Positions 25,901-34,371 of a stretch of 64,000 nucleotides of DNA are shown piece by piece (the stretch's first letter is position 1; each line of letters begins with the position of its first letter). Both the position numbers and the translations under genes were made by a program. Below the pieces are notes generated by a model. The model saw only the letters and a list, made by a program, of their open reading frames with translations. It ran no database searches and was not told where the DNA came from. Source of the DNA: Borreliella chilensis (GTDB lineage: Bacteria > Spirochaetota > Spirochaetia > Borreliales > Borreliaceae); assembly GCA_000808095.1 (NCBI GenBank), contig CP009910.1:806001-870000 (forward strand), written 5' to 3'.

Positions 25901-27361
25901 TCACACTCTTTATTTAACATTGACAATCATTTTATTCTTTATGATCTTGTTTTAAATGGTGAATTTGATATTGAGGGTGATTTATATAATCCTAATATTA
26001 ATGGGAGTTTAAATGTGCAAAAAGGATCAATTAGCACTGAGTATTTGAGAGCTTCTAGAAAGTTTGGTGGCGATAGAGTTTTAGAAATATTTGATATGCC
26101 CGTTGAAATTCAGGATAATAAAATAATTTTTAATAATGATTTTAACTTAGATCGATATTCTAAAGTTTTTGTCTCTACTAGTTTAAATTTAAATTTTTTA
26201 AGCGATACTATTATTGATTATTACAAAATAGATATTAATGTGGCTGGCAGAACAGGAGTTCCTATTAAGTTTGACAAGATTGCTTTAAGCTTTACAGGTT
26301 ACGCTTTAGGCAATTTTTCAATTGAAGGGAATACCGATGAGATTATGTTTAAAGGCATTTTAAATATTTCAAATGCTTGGGTTTATTCTCTTGAAAGCTC
26401 TATTGTTAATTTATTGATAAATCCTTTCAAGCAAGCAAAAAGAGTGCAAACAGTTGATATTAATGTCCAAGATTTTGATATTTTGACTGATCTTGAGATA
26501 AATTTTGACAGCAATGTTACTTTCCATTGGCCAGATAGTAATATTTCGTTTCTACAAGCTACGATTTCAAGAGGAGATAAGCTTGTAATAAAATCTGATA
26601 CAAAAACAGATGATTTTATTCTTAAGGGAGATTTGAATATTGCAAGAGGTTTTGTTAATTATAACAACAAGAAATTTATCTTTAAAAGCGGTTCTTATAT
26701 ATCTTTTAATGAAAATAGAACTAAATTTGATCCATGGATAAAAGTAGAGGCTACAAATACTATTAAAGATAGAAATGATAAACTGCTTATCACAATAAGT
26801 ATTGACAGTCCTTTGAGTTTGTGGAAAATTGAATTTATGTCTTATCCTTTGAGAACCGAACAGGAAATTAAATATCTTCTATCAGGCTCAACAATGGGAG
26901 GAACTGAGGGAGGATTGCGTTCGGCAGGGACTAATGCTGCTGAAATGGCAATTGGGATAGTAAGTGACATTGCTCTTGATTTTTTAATTCAACCCATTGA
27001 AGATTATATGCGTTCTGTATTAAACTTAGACTTATTGAGTATAAAAACAGATATATTGAAGAATTCTATTAATAGTAATTTTTTTAAAATTGGGAATCCT
27101 ACTTTTGTTGATGTTCTTGATAATACAAGTGTTAAGGTGGGAAAATATCTTGTTGAGGGTGTTTTTATTAGTGGAGGCTTTGGTTTTTTGAAAGAGCAAA
27201 TGACCCCTTTTTCAAAAGATTTAAACTTTGTTATTAATTTGGGTATTGAGTTTGATTCTCCATTTTTTTTGGTTAATTATGAGTTTGATTACAATTTTAT
27301 GAAAAAAGGTTTAGATGGAATAGGAAATAATATAGGTATTTCTTGGAAATTTAAATATTAA
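22961..27361 (+). CDS. tamB: TamB-like AsmA-family inter-membrane protein
   Basis: A very long (1466 aa) protein with one N-terminal membrane helix (about residues 10-34) and a beta-rich repetitive body. The conserved C-terminal TamB (DUF490) domain spans roughly the last 350 residues, with GTEGGLRSAGTNAAEMAIG and a final LDGIGNNIGISWKFKY. TamB proteins bridge inner and outer membrane and support outer-membrane protein insertion or lipid transport. It lies 18 bp before bamA. An interaction between the Borrelia TamB and BamA has been reported (BB0794 and BB0795). No TamA gene is present here, so BamA is the likely partner. Confidence 0.93.
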   Translation: MNLSFLKNKTFLLLILPSIVFVLIIFFISLFVQVQIYSARFFVVKYLESKFGFRIKYDKISPYFLSSIKIDGLELSLGGKDKILMDVVRVDLNLFKLILGDENIILNVYVKGSNLNFDINNFSLSDDLNSIDTYTGNENVILNKVFNYLYRLNINLENIDINIKLKNNSLLNFKVKNFSLSTVDEDFLFSSVVDFIAFKNLEINLPSGMKNSEFLNSTFYFEGKFKKGFEDGYVNFSFFELKTSYFSLLDQGFQINYSKGNLKVFNLRRENFDFNLSYDKAVSFLRLDALFFNVNLLDWIKLNKDFDVYKDYFDISLNGQLAFSYDFKDKDLRYAGIVDSSLNVDTLGKEIQGLKLEIKGDDSIVSVKNAFLKLKRGVVSYKGYYSLKDLLPLGRLNFKSAKILNFNDLNGYLDFKKAENIFSVKSDNFSIGNLSFKDLSLKTYFLKDKIFVDYLLYLENENSQISLKGDLNDEEFSFNLGIKEFPLLFLKEVLPSSYPINFFSSTLFSGKYLNLVSDFNLNKSNYHENILKKFNFMVFSKLDDFKFMFDASGEKKFFKSNNFDLQYDGHNLRSSLFVKLFESGFNIGMNFSYLGKNYPLHFNIDLKNKFIVAESLLGIKLDFNYSDSKISYTLNVDNFRVYNKTSDLLIDINFNGDYLGINDDFKFKVDKFNVMKISKISSYNFNFGFKSLYEYNKLYISDVKFVNKLSNLQGYGQFNLKDNFNGSLNLFSSLNSERYFLGVNSNEYGSYFLLKFQDLDFYNFNSLSFLEGKVNGNFLLNFKENNFRNYSLSGYLEADKLTLFGIPMQLSLNLGLLDNKLNIYDIKAKRNKKEFLAGSLRYDLGSSIGVSNIVFISDLFSYKLNANFRNFENRDEERFGVLKTRTEGEFSFRDVKYKNEFLSNLTVEFSNDFEKFSMASIDYDLINVSYHYGSGEYSFILKDYLPLSFNSSGKIIKNKINGNVKEIKFDSKIITKDFLDSHSLFNIDNHFILYDLVLNGEFDIEGDLYNPNINGSLNVQKGSISTEYLRASRKFGGDRVLEIFDMPVEIQDNKIIFNNDFNLDRYSKVFVSTSLNLNFLSDTIIDYYKIDINVAGRTGVPIKFDKIALSFTGYALGNFSIEGNTDEIMFKGILNISNAWVYSLESSIVNLLINPFKQAKRVQTVDINVQDFDILTDLEINFDSNVTFHWPDSNISFLQATISRGDKLVIKSDTKTDDFILKGDLNIARGFVNYNNKKFIFKSGSYISFNENRTKFDPWIKVEATNTIKDRNDKLLITISIDSPLSLWKIEFMSYPLRTEQEIKYLLSGSTMGGTEGGLRSAGTNAAEMAIGIVSDIALDFLIQPIEDYMRSVLNLDLLSIKTDILKNSINSNFFKIGNPTFVDVLDNTSVKVGKYLVEGVFISGGFGFLKEQMTPFSKDLNFVINLGIEFDSPFFLVNYEFDYNFMKKGLDGIGNNIGISWKFKY

Positions 27362-27379
27362 ATTGTTAAGAGGTTTAAG

Positions 27380-29833
27380 ATGGGTTCAATTAGAGGTTTG
27401 TTTTGTGTAAGTTTTTTAATAGTTTTTACTGTTTTTAGTTTTGGACAAGTTGAAAATTACAAAGGAAAAACAATAAAAGGTATTGATTTTGAAGGACTTA
27501 AGAATAAAAAAGAGAGAGATTTTATTGATGTTTTAAAACCTTATATTGGAATGGTTTATTCTAATGAACTTTTTGATAAATTACAAATTGATCTTTATTC
27601 TCTTGACTATTTTTCTGGGCTTATTAAGCCAATGTTTAAAGTAGATGGAGAGGATCTTTTTATTACATTTATTGTAAAGGAAAAATCTTTAGTTAATTCT
27701 GTTATTTTTTCTGATAGTAGTAGAGTTTTTTGGAATAGCGAACTTGTTGAGAAGGTAGATATTAAGACTAATGAACCTTTAAATCTTGCAAGTGTTAGCA
27801 AGGGTCTTGACAAACTTGAAGAGATGTATAAAGGTATGGGATATCTTGAAGCTTCTGTAAAGTTTGAAATCAAAGAAGAGGAAAATTTAGTTGATGTTAT
27901 TTTTAATATTGTAGCTGGACCCAAATATATTATTAAAGGGATTGACTTTGAAGGAAATTTAAGTTTTAAGAGTAGTACCTTGAGGAAATCTTTGGCATCA
28001 AGAATAGTATCTCTTTTCTCTGATGGTAAATATTTAAAAAGTAATGTTGACAAGGACAAGCGTCAGCTAGAGTCTTTTTATAAAAACAATGGGTATATTG
28101 ATGTTAAAGTTATCAATAGCACTGTTGATATTAAAGATTCTCAAAGGTTAGAAAAGGAAGTTTTTTTAAAATATTTTATTTCAGAGGGCAATGTTTTTAG
28201 ATTTGGAAAGCTTGAGATTTCTGGCAATTCAGTTTTTAGTTTGGAAGAATTAAAAAATTTTATTACCTTTAGGGAAGGTGATATTTTTAATGATTCTAAA
28301 TTTGAACAGGATTTTGCCAAGATTAGAGAAAGTTATTTTAAAGAAGGGTATATTTTTACAGAAATTATTCCTTCACAAAAGATAAGAGGAGAGTTTGTTG
28401 ATTTATTAATTAAAATTTTAGAAAAGGATAAAGCCCATATTGAATCTATTACGGTTTCTAAAAATAAAAATACAGCTTCTCATGTAATACTTAGAGAAAT
28501 TCCTCTTCAAGAGGGAGATGTTTTTAGTTTGGATAAGTTTAAGATGGGTATGGTGAATTTACAGCAACTTGGCTATTTTTCAAATGTAATCCCCGATATT
28601 GTTCCAAGTAATACAGAAGGGCTTATGAAGATAAATTTAAACATTGAAGAGCGAGCAACAAGTAATTTTGGATTTGGTATGAATTTTGGAGGCAACTCAA
28701 ATTCTTCGTTTCCATTCTCAATATTTGGACAATGGGAGCTTTCTAATTTTTTGGGCGAAGGGTATTATTTTGCTGCAAGACTAAATTTATCTTTTTTAGA
28801 GCAAAGTCTTAGTTTGACTTTTAGAGATAATTGGTTTTTTCAGAAAAGATGGACTGTAGGTGGATTTGTAGATTTTTCACATTCTGTAAATACTGCTTAT
28901 CAAGATATTAATGGGCCTATTTTTTCTGGAAAAAGAGAGGTTCCTGATCCATTTACAAGCTGGGAAGAGTATCGTGATGTTAAAAGCTTTTCTGATTTTA
29001 ATGCAATGAATTATTCTTTGCTTAAGCTTAGTTTGGGGGGGTTTACAGGGTATACTTTTTCTAATTATCTTGGCAAGCAAACTCTTCTTGGTACTTTGCA
29101 AACTGCTTTAAAATATGTTTTTTATGACAATGAAGTTAACAGGCCTTCAAATTATTATTTAAGAGATAATTATAAAACTTTTAGATTTGAAAATTCTCTT
29201 AGTTTGAGTGCTGCTTGGGATACTAGAAATTCTACCTCTTTATCTAATAATGGATTTTTACTGAAACAGCAGTTTGATTTTTTCGGTGGATTTTTGTTTG
29301 GCCAGAGCCATTTTATTAAATCTGCTACAACCTTTGAAAGATATTTTTCTCTCTTAGGATATGAGGACGTATTTACACCTTATTTTGATATTATTTTGAC
29401 TTTAAGAAGTGTTTATTCAAATATATTGCCTCCTCTTGGTAATGGTTTTGAAATTGAAATTCAACCTCATCATCACATAGTTCTTAGTGAAAATTTTATG
29501 CAGGCTAGAGGTTGGGGCATTTTGAAGAATATTTATAGTTCCTTTGTGAACACTGTACAAATATCCATTCCTTTGTTAAAAAATATTTTAGTTTGGGATG
29601 TTTCTTTTATAGATTTTGCTTCATATTCTTTAGAAGGACAAGAAAATTCTTTGTTTCGACCTTTTAGTAGCTTTGCTTTTAGTTGGGGAACTGGAATTAG
29701 AAGTCTTTTGCCTCAATTGCCACTGTCTTTTGTTATAGCTTATCCTTTTTATTTTGACAATGACAAGGTTAATAGCTATTACAAATATTTTTCTGGGTTT
29801 AAATTTTTCTTAGGAATTGAGATGAGATATTGA
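27380..29833 (+). CDS. bamA: BamA, outer-membrane protein assembly factor
   Basis: Inserts beta-barrel proteins into the outer membrane. The 817-residue precursor has a signal peptide (residues 1-22), then POTRA repeats to about residue 420 (recognisable at KTIKGIDFEGLKNKKERDF, YIIKGIDFEGNLSFKS and FRFGKLEISGNSVFS). A C-terminal 16-strand barrel domain ends in an aromatic residue (MRY), as needed for recognition by the Bam machine. It follows tamB by 18 bp and precedes a Skp/OmpH-like chaperone gene, an arrangement fitting a single outer-membrane biogenesis operon. Confidence 0.96.
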   Translation: MGSIRGLFCVSFLIVFTVFSFGQVENYKGKTIKGIDFEGLKNKKERDFIDVLKPYIGMVYSNELFDKLQIDLYSLDYFSGLIKPMFKVDGEDLFITFIVKEKSLVNSVIFSDSSRVFWNSELVEKVDIKTNEPLNLASVSKGLDKLEEMYKGMGYLEASVKFEIKEEENLVDVIFNIVAGPKYIIKGIDFEGNLSFKSSTLRKSLASRIVSLFSDGKYLKSNVDKDKRQLESFYKNNGYIDVKVINSTVDIKDSQRLEKEVFLKYFISEGNVFRFGKLEISGNSVFSLEELKNFITFREGDIFNDSKFEQDFAKIRESYFKEGYIFTEIIPSQKIRGEFVDLLIKILEKDKAHIESITVSKNKNTASHVILREIPLQEGDVFSLDKFKMGMVNLQQLGYFSNVIPDIVPSNTEGLMKINLNIEERATSNFGFGMNFGGNSNSSFPFSIFGQWELSNFLGEGYYFAARLNLSFLEQSLSLTFRDNWFFQKRWTVGGFVDFSHSVNTAYQDINGPIFSGKREVPDPFTSWEEYRDVKSFSDFNAMNYSLLKLSLGGFTGYTFSNYLGKQTLLGTLQTALKYVFYDNEVNRPSNYYLRDNYKTFRFENSLSLSAAWDTRNSTSLSNNGFLLKQQFDFFGGFLFGQSHFIKSATTFERYFSLLGYEDVFTPYFDIILTLRSVYSNILPPLGNGFEIEIQPHHHIVLSENFMQARGWGILKNIYSSFVNTVQISIPLLKNILVWDVSFIDFASYSLEGQENSLFRPFSSFAFSWGTGIRSLLPQLPLSFVIAYPFYFDNDKVNSYYKYFSGFKFFLGIEMRY

Positions 29834-29857
29834 TATAAAATGCTATTGGAGAAATTT

Positions 29858-30385
29858 GTGTTTTTTTTAATTTTACCATTGTTTTTTTTGTTGTCTTTTA
29901 ATCTTTTTTCAATAGATGTTGTTAAAATAGGCATTGTTGATTTTGATAGAATTGTAATTGAAGTTTTAAATCCTCGATTGAAAGCCAATCTTGATCAAAT
30001 AAAAAGCCGATATCAAGAACAAATAAATACCTTAAATTTAGAGCTTAAAAATTTAAGGCAGATGTATGATGAATCGATTGCTGCTAATGATTTAGATAAT
30101 GCAAGATCTTTGGGGAATCAATATAATTTAAAAGTTGATGAGCTAAAGAGAGTGTCTAGTTTGGCAAAGAATAATTTAGAACAGCAAAAATTGGTTAATA
30201 TTAATAGTTTAAATAATAATAGTGAATCTTTAAGCAAAATACTTTTTGGTATTCAATATGTTGCGGAAACTAATGGATTTTCTTTGATTATGAAAAAAAA
30301 TAACCCTTATATTCTTTACCATAATAGTACTGTTGACATAACAGATAATGTTATTAAGTATCTTTTAGAAAAGGACAACAAGTAA
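29858..30385 (+). CDS. Skp/OmpH-family periplasmic chaperone
   Basis: Holds unfolded outer-membrane proteins on their way to BamA. I choose GTG 29858 (175 aa) because TTGGAG (29846-29851) lies 6 nt before it; the ATG 29840 has no such site. The product has a signal peptide (FFLILPLFFLLSFNLFS), then VVKIGIVDFDRIVIE and a long coiled coil (about 40-120, DQIKSRYQEQINTLNLELKN). This is the OmpH/Skp layout of a small beta body with helical tentacles. Last gene of the tamB-bamA unit. Confidence 0.85.
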   Translation: MFFLILPLFFLLSFNLFSIDVVKIGIVDFDRIVIEVLNPRLKANLDQIKSRYQEQINTLNLELKNLRQMYDESIAANDLDNARSLGNQYNLKVDELKRVSSLAKNNLEQQKLVNINSLNNNSESLSKILFGIQYVAETNGFSLIMKKNNPYILYHNSTVDITDNVIKYLLEKDNK

Positions 30386-30612
30386 TGAGAACTTTTAAAT
30401 ATACAACGAGCTCTATTATTTATTATGATTTTTTTTATAAATCTTTTAAAATTAACCAAATTTAAAACGGTAAATGTCAGCAACTAAATTGTTTGTAAAT
30501 GCTCAAAGGCATTGCTTTTAGAGTCTTTTACTCCCATTTTATATTCTTTTTTTAAATTGTATTGTATTTATTTTATAATATCAATTATAATTCAATATTA
30601 TTTAGGAAGAAT
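30386..30612 (+). other. skp-mutS spacer: no clear gene
   Basis: The 227-bp spacer holds a 26-codon open frame starting at ATG 30384 (overlapping the skp stop) without a ribosome-binding site or recognisable content. It also has a weak AATGC/GCATT hairpin and a TATAAT at 30574-30579 without a good -35. I see no RNA gene. Confidence 0.4.
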
Positions 30613-33201
30613 ATGGAAAAGAATGTCACCCCAATGATGAGGCAGTATTTAGATATCAAGAAAAAATACAAAGATGCTATTATTTTTTTCAGGGTAGGCA
30701 GTTTTTATGAAATGTTTTTTGACGATGCCATTGAGGCAAGCAAGCTTCTTAATTTAACATTGACAAAAAGAGAAAATGTTCCAATGTGTGGAGTGCCTTA
30801 TCATACTAGTAAGGAATATATAAGAAAATTAATTTTATTTGATAAAAAAGTTGCAATTTGTGAACAGGCGTCTAATACTACTTCTGGAGGGCCTTTAGAA
30901 AGAGAAGTTGTTGAGGTAGTAACCCCAGGAGTTATTCTTGATGAAGATTTTTTAAGTGATGATTCTAATAACTATTTAGTTGCTATTAGTGATTATAAAA
31001 ATTATTATTCTTTTTCTTATATAGACTTATCTACTTCTAGTCTTGGAATAATTTTTTATGAGAATAGCTTTTTTGAAAAACTTAAAAGGGATCTTGAGAA
31101 ATATTCTCCTAAAGAAATAATAGTTTCTGAAAATTTTTATTATGAATACTTGGAAAAGCTTAATCTTAATCGGTTTTTAATCAACAAAGTTCCCACTTGG
31201 CATCTGGATAAAGATGTTGCAATAAAAACAATAAAGGATCATTTTAACATACTTGGATTGAATTCTCTTGGATTTGATGAGGAGAAGCCTTATTATATTT
31301 CAACTTTTCTTATTATAAATCATATAAAAAATAATTTAAAAAATTTATTAAGCAATATTGATAAAATAGATATTAATAATGATTCTTCGTATATGTTTCT
31401 TGATGATGTAACTCAGGTTAATCTTGAACTTGTAAAAAATAATAATGATTTTTCTTCTCAATATTCATTATATTCTGTTTTAAATGATTGTAAAACCCCA
31501 ATGGGAAAAAGGCTTTTGCGAGAATTTATTTTAAATCCAATTTTAAATATTTCTGAGATTAATACCAGATTAGATCATGTGGAATTTTTTTGCAAGAATA
31601 TTAGCTTAACTGTGACTTTAAGAGAAGCTTTTGTTAGTATATGGGATATTGAGAGAATAATATCTAGAATTCAGATGAAAAGATATATTAAAAAAGATTT
31701 TTTATTTATTGAGAAAGCGCTTTCTGTGTTTTTTTTGGTAAAAAAATTATTTGACAAGCATAATTTTAATTATTGGGATTTTGATAAATCTGAAGAAGAT
31801 AGTATTTCTAAGGTTTATTTTTTGATAAATAGTGCTATTTCAAGTTCGTCTGAAGAGCTTATTAAAAGAGGTTACAATCTAAAGCTTGATAGTTTAAAAG
31901 ACTTAAAGATTAATGCAAATAAATATATTGATGAATATCTTGAATCAGAGAGATTGCGTAGCAAGATAAATAATCTAAAGATTAGAAAAACTAATAATAG
32001 GGGATTGTTTTTTGAGGTTACAAAGAGTAATTATGCGCAAGTTCCAGTACATTTTATTGAAAGCCAAACTTTAAATTCTTCAAAAAGATACAAGACAGAA
32101 AAACTTATTTCTCTTGAAGTGGATATTAATAATGCTGAAGACAGTGTGGTTGCTTTTGAGCAAGAAATTTTTGATGAAATAGCATCAAATGTTGTGAAGC
32201 ATAATAAAGTTATTAAAAAGGTTTCTGAATTTTTTGCATATATCGATTTAATTGTAAACTTTGGCTATTTGGCAAAGAAAAATGAATACAAAAGACCTGT
32301 ATTGACATGTGATAAAGAAATTTTTCTTGATAAATCTAGACATCCTGTTGTTGAGCACTATGTAAAAAATACTGAAATCTTTACTGAAAATTTTGTAAAG
32401 ATTAATAAAGAAAAATATTTTTGTTTAATTACTGGTCCTAATATGGCAGGTAAATCAACCTATTTGCGTCAAGTGGCTTTAATTACTTTGATGGCGCATA
32501 TAGGGTCTTTTGTGCCAGCTTCTAAGGCATTAATAGGTATTACGGATAAAATTTTTTGCAGAATTGGAGCGAGTGACAATATTGCTAAGGGGGAATCCAC
32601 TTTTTTGGTTGAAATGAATGAAACAGCTAATATTTTAAGAAATGCAACAGAAAAGAGCTTGATAATTATGGATGAAGTTGGAAGAGGTACTAGTACTAAT
32701 GATGGACTTGCTATTGCCTATTCTATTGTAGAATATATTTTAGATCATATTAGAGCTAGAAGTTTGTTTGCTACACATTTTCATGAGCTATCGACTATTA
32801 ATCATAATGCTTTTATTAATCTTTCAATGAAAATTGAAAAGCAAGGCAATGATCTTGTCTTCTTAAGAGAAGTTGAAGAAAAACCATCTCTGAATTCTTA
32901 TGGCATTTATGTTGCTCGAATAGCAGGACTTCCTTTAAGGGTAATAGATAGAGCCAATGTTGTCCTGGAAAGTTTAGTAAATCGAGAGGGTAGTTCTTGT
33001 TTAGAATTTTTTTCTTGTATACCTTCTTCTAGTTGTGATAGGGAAATTTTGGAAAATGATGCTGATGTTAATGTTAAGTTAAATCAGTATTTAGAGTTAA
33101 AAAATTTCATTTCCAATATAGATATTAATAATATTACCCCTTTTCAATCAATTGAGTTGCTAAATCAGATTGTTTTAAAAGTTGCTTCTTGGTCCAGATA
33201 G
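30613..33201 (+). CDS. mutS: MutS, DNA mismatch recognition ATPase
   Basis: Binds mismatches and starts repair with MutL. The start ATG 30613 follows AGGAAGA (30604-30609). An upstream in-frame start (30562) only adds spacer-derived residues. The 862-residue protein has the mismatch-binding domain I (TPMMRQYLDIKKKYKDAIIFFRVGSFYEMF, at about residues 6-35, includes the Phe-x-Glu wedge). It also has the Walker A GPNMAGKST (608-616), IIMDEVGRGTSTNDG and FATHFHEL. It abuts comF by one base. Confidence 0.97.
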   Translation: MEKNVTPMMRQYLDIKKKYKDAIIFFRVGSFYEMFFDDAIEASKLLNLTLTKRENVPMCGVPYHTSKEYIRKLILFDKKVAICEQASNTTSGGPLEREVVEVVTPGVILDEDFLSDDSNNYLVAISDYKNYYSFSYIDLSTSSLGIIFYENSFFEKLKRDLEKYSPKEIIVSENFYYEYLEKLNLNRFLINKVPTWHLDKDVAIKTIKDHFNILGLNSLGFDEEKPYYISTFLIINHIKNNLKNLLSNIDKIDINNDSSYMFLDDVTQVNLELVKNNNDFSSQYSLYSVLNDCKTPMGKRLLREFILNPILNISEINTRLDHVEFFCKNISLTVTLREAFVSIWDIERIISRIQMKRYIKKDFLFIEKALSVFFLVKKLFDKHNFNYWDFDKSEEDSISKVYFLINSAISSSSEELIKRGYNLKLDSLKDLKINANKYIDEYLESERLRSKINNLKIRKTNNRGLFFEVTKSNYAQVPVHFIESQTLNSSKRYKTEKLISLEVDINNAEDSVVAFEQEIFDEIASNVVKHNKVIKKVSEFFAYIDLIVNFGYLAKKNEYKRPVLTCDKEIFLDKSRHPVVEHYVKNTEIFTENFVKINKEKYFCLITGPNMAGKSTYLRQVALITLMAHIGSFVPASKALIGITDKIFCRIGASDNIAKGESTFLVEMNETANILRNATEKSLIIMDEVGRGTSTNDGLAIAYSIVEYILDHIRARSLFATHFHELSTINHNAFINLSMKIEKQGNDLVFLREVEEKPSLNSYGIYVARIAGLPLRVIDRANVVLESLVNREGSSCLEFFSCIPSSSCDREILENDADVNVKLNQYLELKNFISNIDINNITPFQSIELLNQIVLKVASWSR

Positions 33202-33202
33202 T

Positions 33203-33820
33203 ATGAGTTATTTAAATGTTCTAAAAAGCATATTTTTACCTTTTTGCTCTTTTTGTGGAAAAAGATATGTTTATTCTGATGCTCTTTGTGATCAATGTAA
33301 AGAACTTTTTAATTTTGAAATCAAATTTGATGGGAATTTGATTTATTTTTTTGAATATAAAGAGCATTACAAATCTTTGATTTTGTCTTATAAGAAAGAT
33401 GGCCAAAAATCGATTGGAAGATTTTTAGCAAGCGGAATTGCTAAATGTTTGAGTAATATTGATTTTGATCAAATAGTAACTGTTCCTTGTAGTTTTAGAA
33501 GAAAATTGTTTTATGGTTTTGATCATATGGAATATATTGGCATTTTATTAAACCATTTTGGCTTTAATTATATAAATATTTTTTCAAGAAAATATGGAAA
33601 AAGTCAGAAGTTAATGAAAGGATCTCTCAGATTGAGAAATCTTGAAAATAAAATTAAATTAAAATCAAAGTATAAAAATTTTCAATTTAAAAAGATTGTT
33701 TTACTTGATGATATTGTTACCACAGGAACATCTATGTGTATTTGTGAGGATCTTATTTTACAATTTGGAGGTCATCAGGTAAAAAGGCTTTCGTTGGCTA
33801 AATCTTATAATTTGGTTTAA
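33203..33820 (+). CDS. ComF-family phosphoribosyltransferase-like protein
   Basis: The 205-residue protein has an N-terminal zinc-ribbon (C15, C18, C29, C32 in FCSFCGK...CDQC). A type-I PRTase domain follows, with the PRPP loop IVLLDDIVTTGTSM near residues 170-183. ComF is needed for DNA uptake in competent bacteria, but the family also occurs where competence is unknown, as here. The ATG 33203 begins one base after the mutS stop; a TTG at 33182 inside mutS is the alternative. Catalytic activity is unproven for the family. Confidence 0.85.
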   Translation: MSYLNVLKSIFLPFCSFCGKRYVYSDALCDQCKELFNFEIKFDGNLIYFFEYKEHYKSLILSYKKDGQKSIGRFLASGIAKCLSNIDFDQIVTVPCSFRRKLFYGFDHMEYIGILLNHFGFNYINIFSRKYGKSQKLMKGSLRLRNLENKIKLKSKYKNFQFKKIVLLDDIVTTGTSMCICEDLILQFGGHQVKRLSLAKSYNLV

Positions 33821-33822
33821 TA

Positions 33823-33851
33823 TTGACATTATTTTTTCTAAGTGTTACCCT
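33823..33851 (+). promoter_or_regulatory. Candidate promoter of the rimP-nusA-infB operon
   Basis: Perfect -35 TTGACA (33823-33828), a 17-bp spacer and TACCCT (33846-33851). A start near 33858 puts a terminator-like hairpin inside the leader. Confidence 0.6.
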
Positions 33852-33875
33852 TAATTTAAGGTTTAATTATGTATT

Positions 33876-33910
33876 TAATAAGGTTCTTTTAAAAGGACCT
33901 TATTATTTTT
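33876..33910 (+). terminator. Terminator/attenuator hairpin abutting the rimP ribosome-binding site
   Basis: TAATAAGGTTC (33876-33886) pairs with GGACCTTATTA (33895-33905), 11 bp with one G-T pair, around the loop TTTTAAAA. Five T residues follow (33906-33910), then directly AGGAA of the rimP Shine-Dalgarno. It reads as an intrinsic terminator, either for comF or as a leader attenuator of the operon. Confidence 0.75.
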
Positions 33911-33920
33911 AGGAATGTAG

Positions 33921-34358
33921 TTGATTAGATCTTTTGATGAGAATAATGAAGTTTATAGTTTGTTAAAAAATTTAACAGAACGTTTAAGTGTTGAAATATT
34001 AGAAATTAATACTTTTAGAAATAGAAATAGTGGAAAGATTCAAATAGTTCTTTATAGGAAAGATCTTTCTTTAGGTATTGATTTGCTGGTTGATTTGCAT
34101 AAGATGATTTTGTTAATTTTAGAAGCAAATCTTAAATATAGTTTTACTTTAGAACTTTCTACGCCAGGAATAGGCAGAAGAATAAAGAGCGATAGAGAGT
34201 TTCAAATTTTTGAAGGTAAAAAGATTAACTTAATGCTAGATAATGAATTTGAGGAAGGCTTTATATTAGAGCCAAAATCAAAAGGTTTTATTTTTAAAAC
34301 AGATAATAAAGAGTTAAATGTTTTGTATAGTGATGTTAAGAAGGCCAGATTAGTTTAA
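33921..34358 (+). CDS. rimP: Ribosome maturation factor RimP
   Basis: Assists 30S assembly. The 145-residue protein has the RimP pattern: a Leu-rich start, [33 protein letters not shown] (read at about residues 55-87; [10 protein letters not shown] is the signature), and a C-terminal SH3-like part. Translation begins at TTG 33921 with AGGA (33911-33914) 6 nt upstream. It is the first gene of the rimP-nusA-infB-rbfA-truB-rpsO-pnp operon, 13 bp before nusA. Confidence 0.93.
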   Translation: MIRSFDENNEVYSLLKNLTERLSVEILEINTFRNRNSGKIQIVLYRKDLSLGIDLLVDLHKMILLILEANLKYSFTLELSTPGIGRRIKSDREFQIFEGKKINLMLDNEFEEGFILEPKSKGFIFKTDNKELNVLYSDVKKARLV

Positions 34359-34371
34359 GGAGGAAGTTTGG

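Noticed and set aside
30384..30464. 26-codon open frame after the skp gene
   Set aside because: No ribosome-binding site, no recognisable peptide, and such short frames are common by chance in this A+T-rich DNA.
30562..30612. Longer N-terminus for MutS from an upstream start
   Set aside because: The added residues come from AT-rich spacer and are unlike MutS; ATG 30613 has AGGAAGA upstream.
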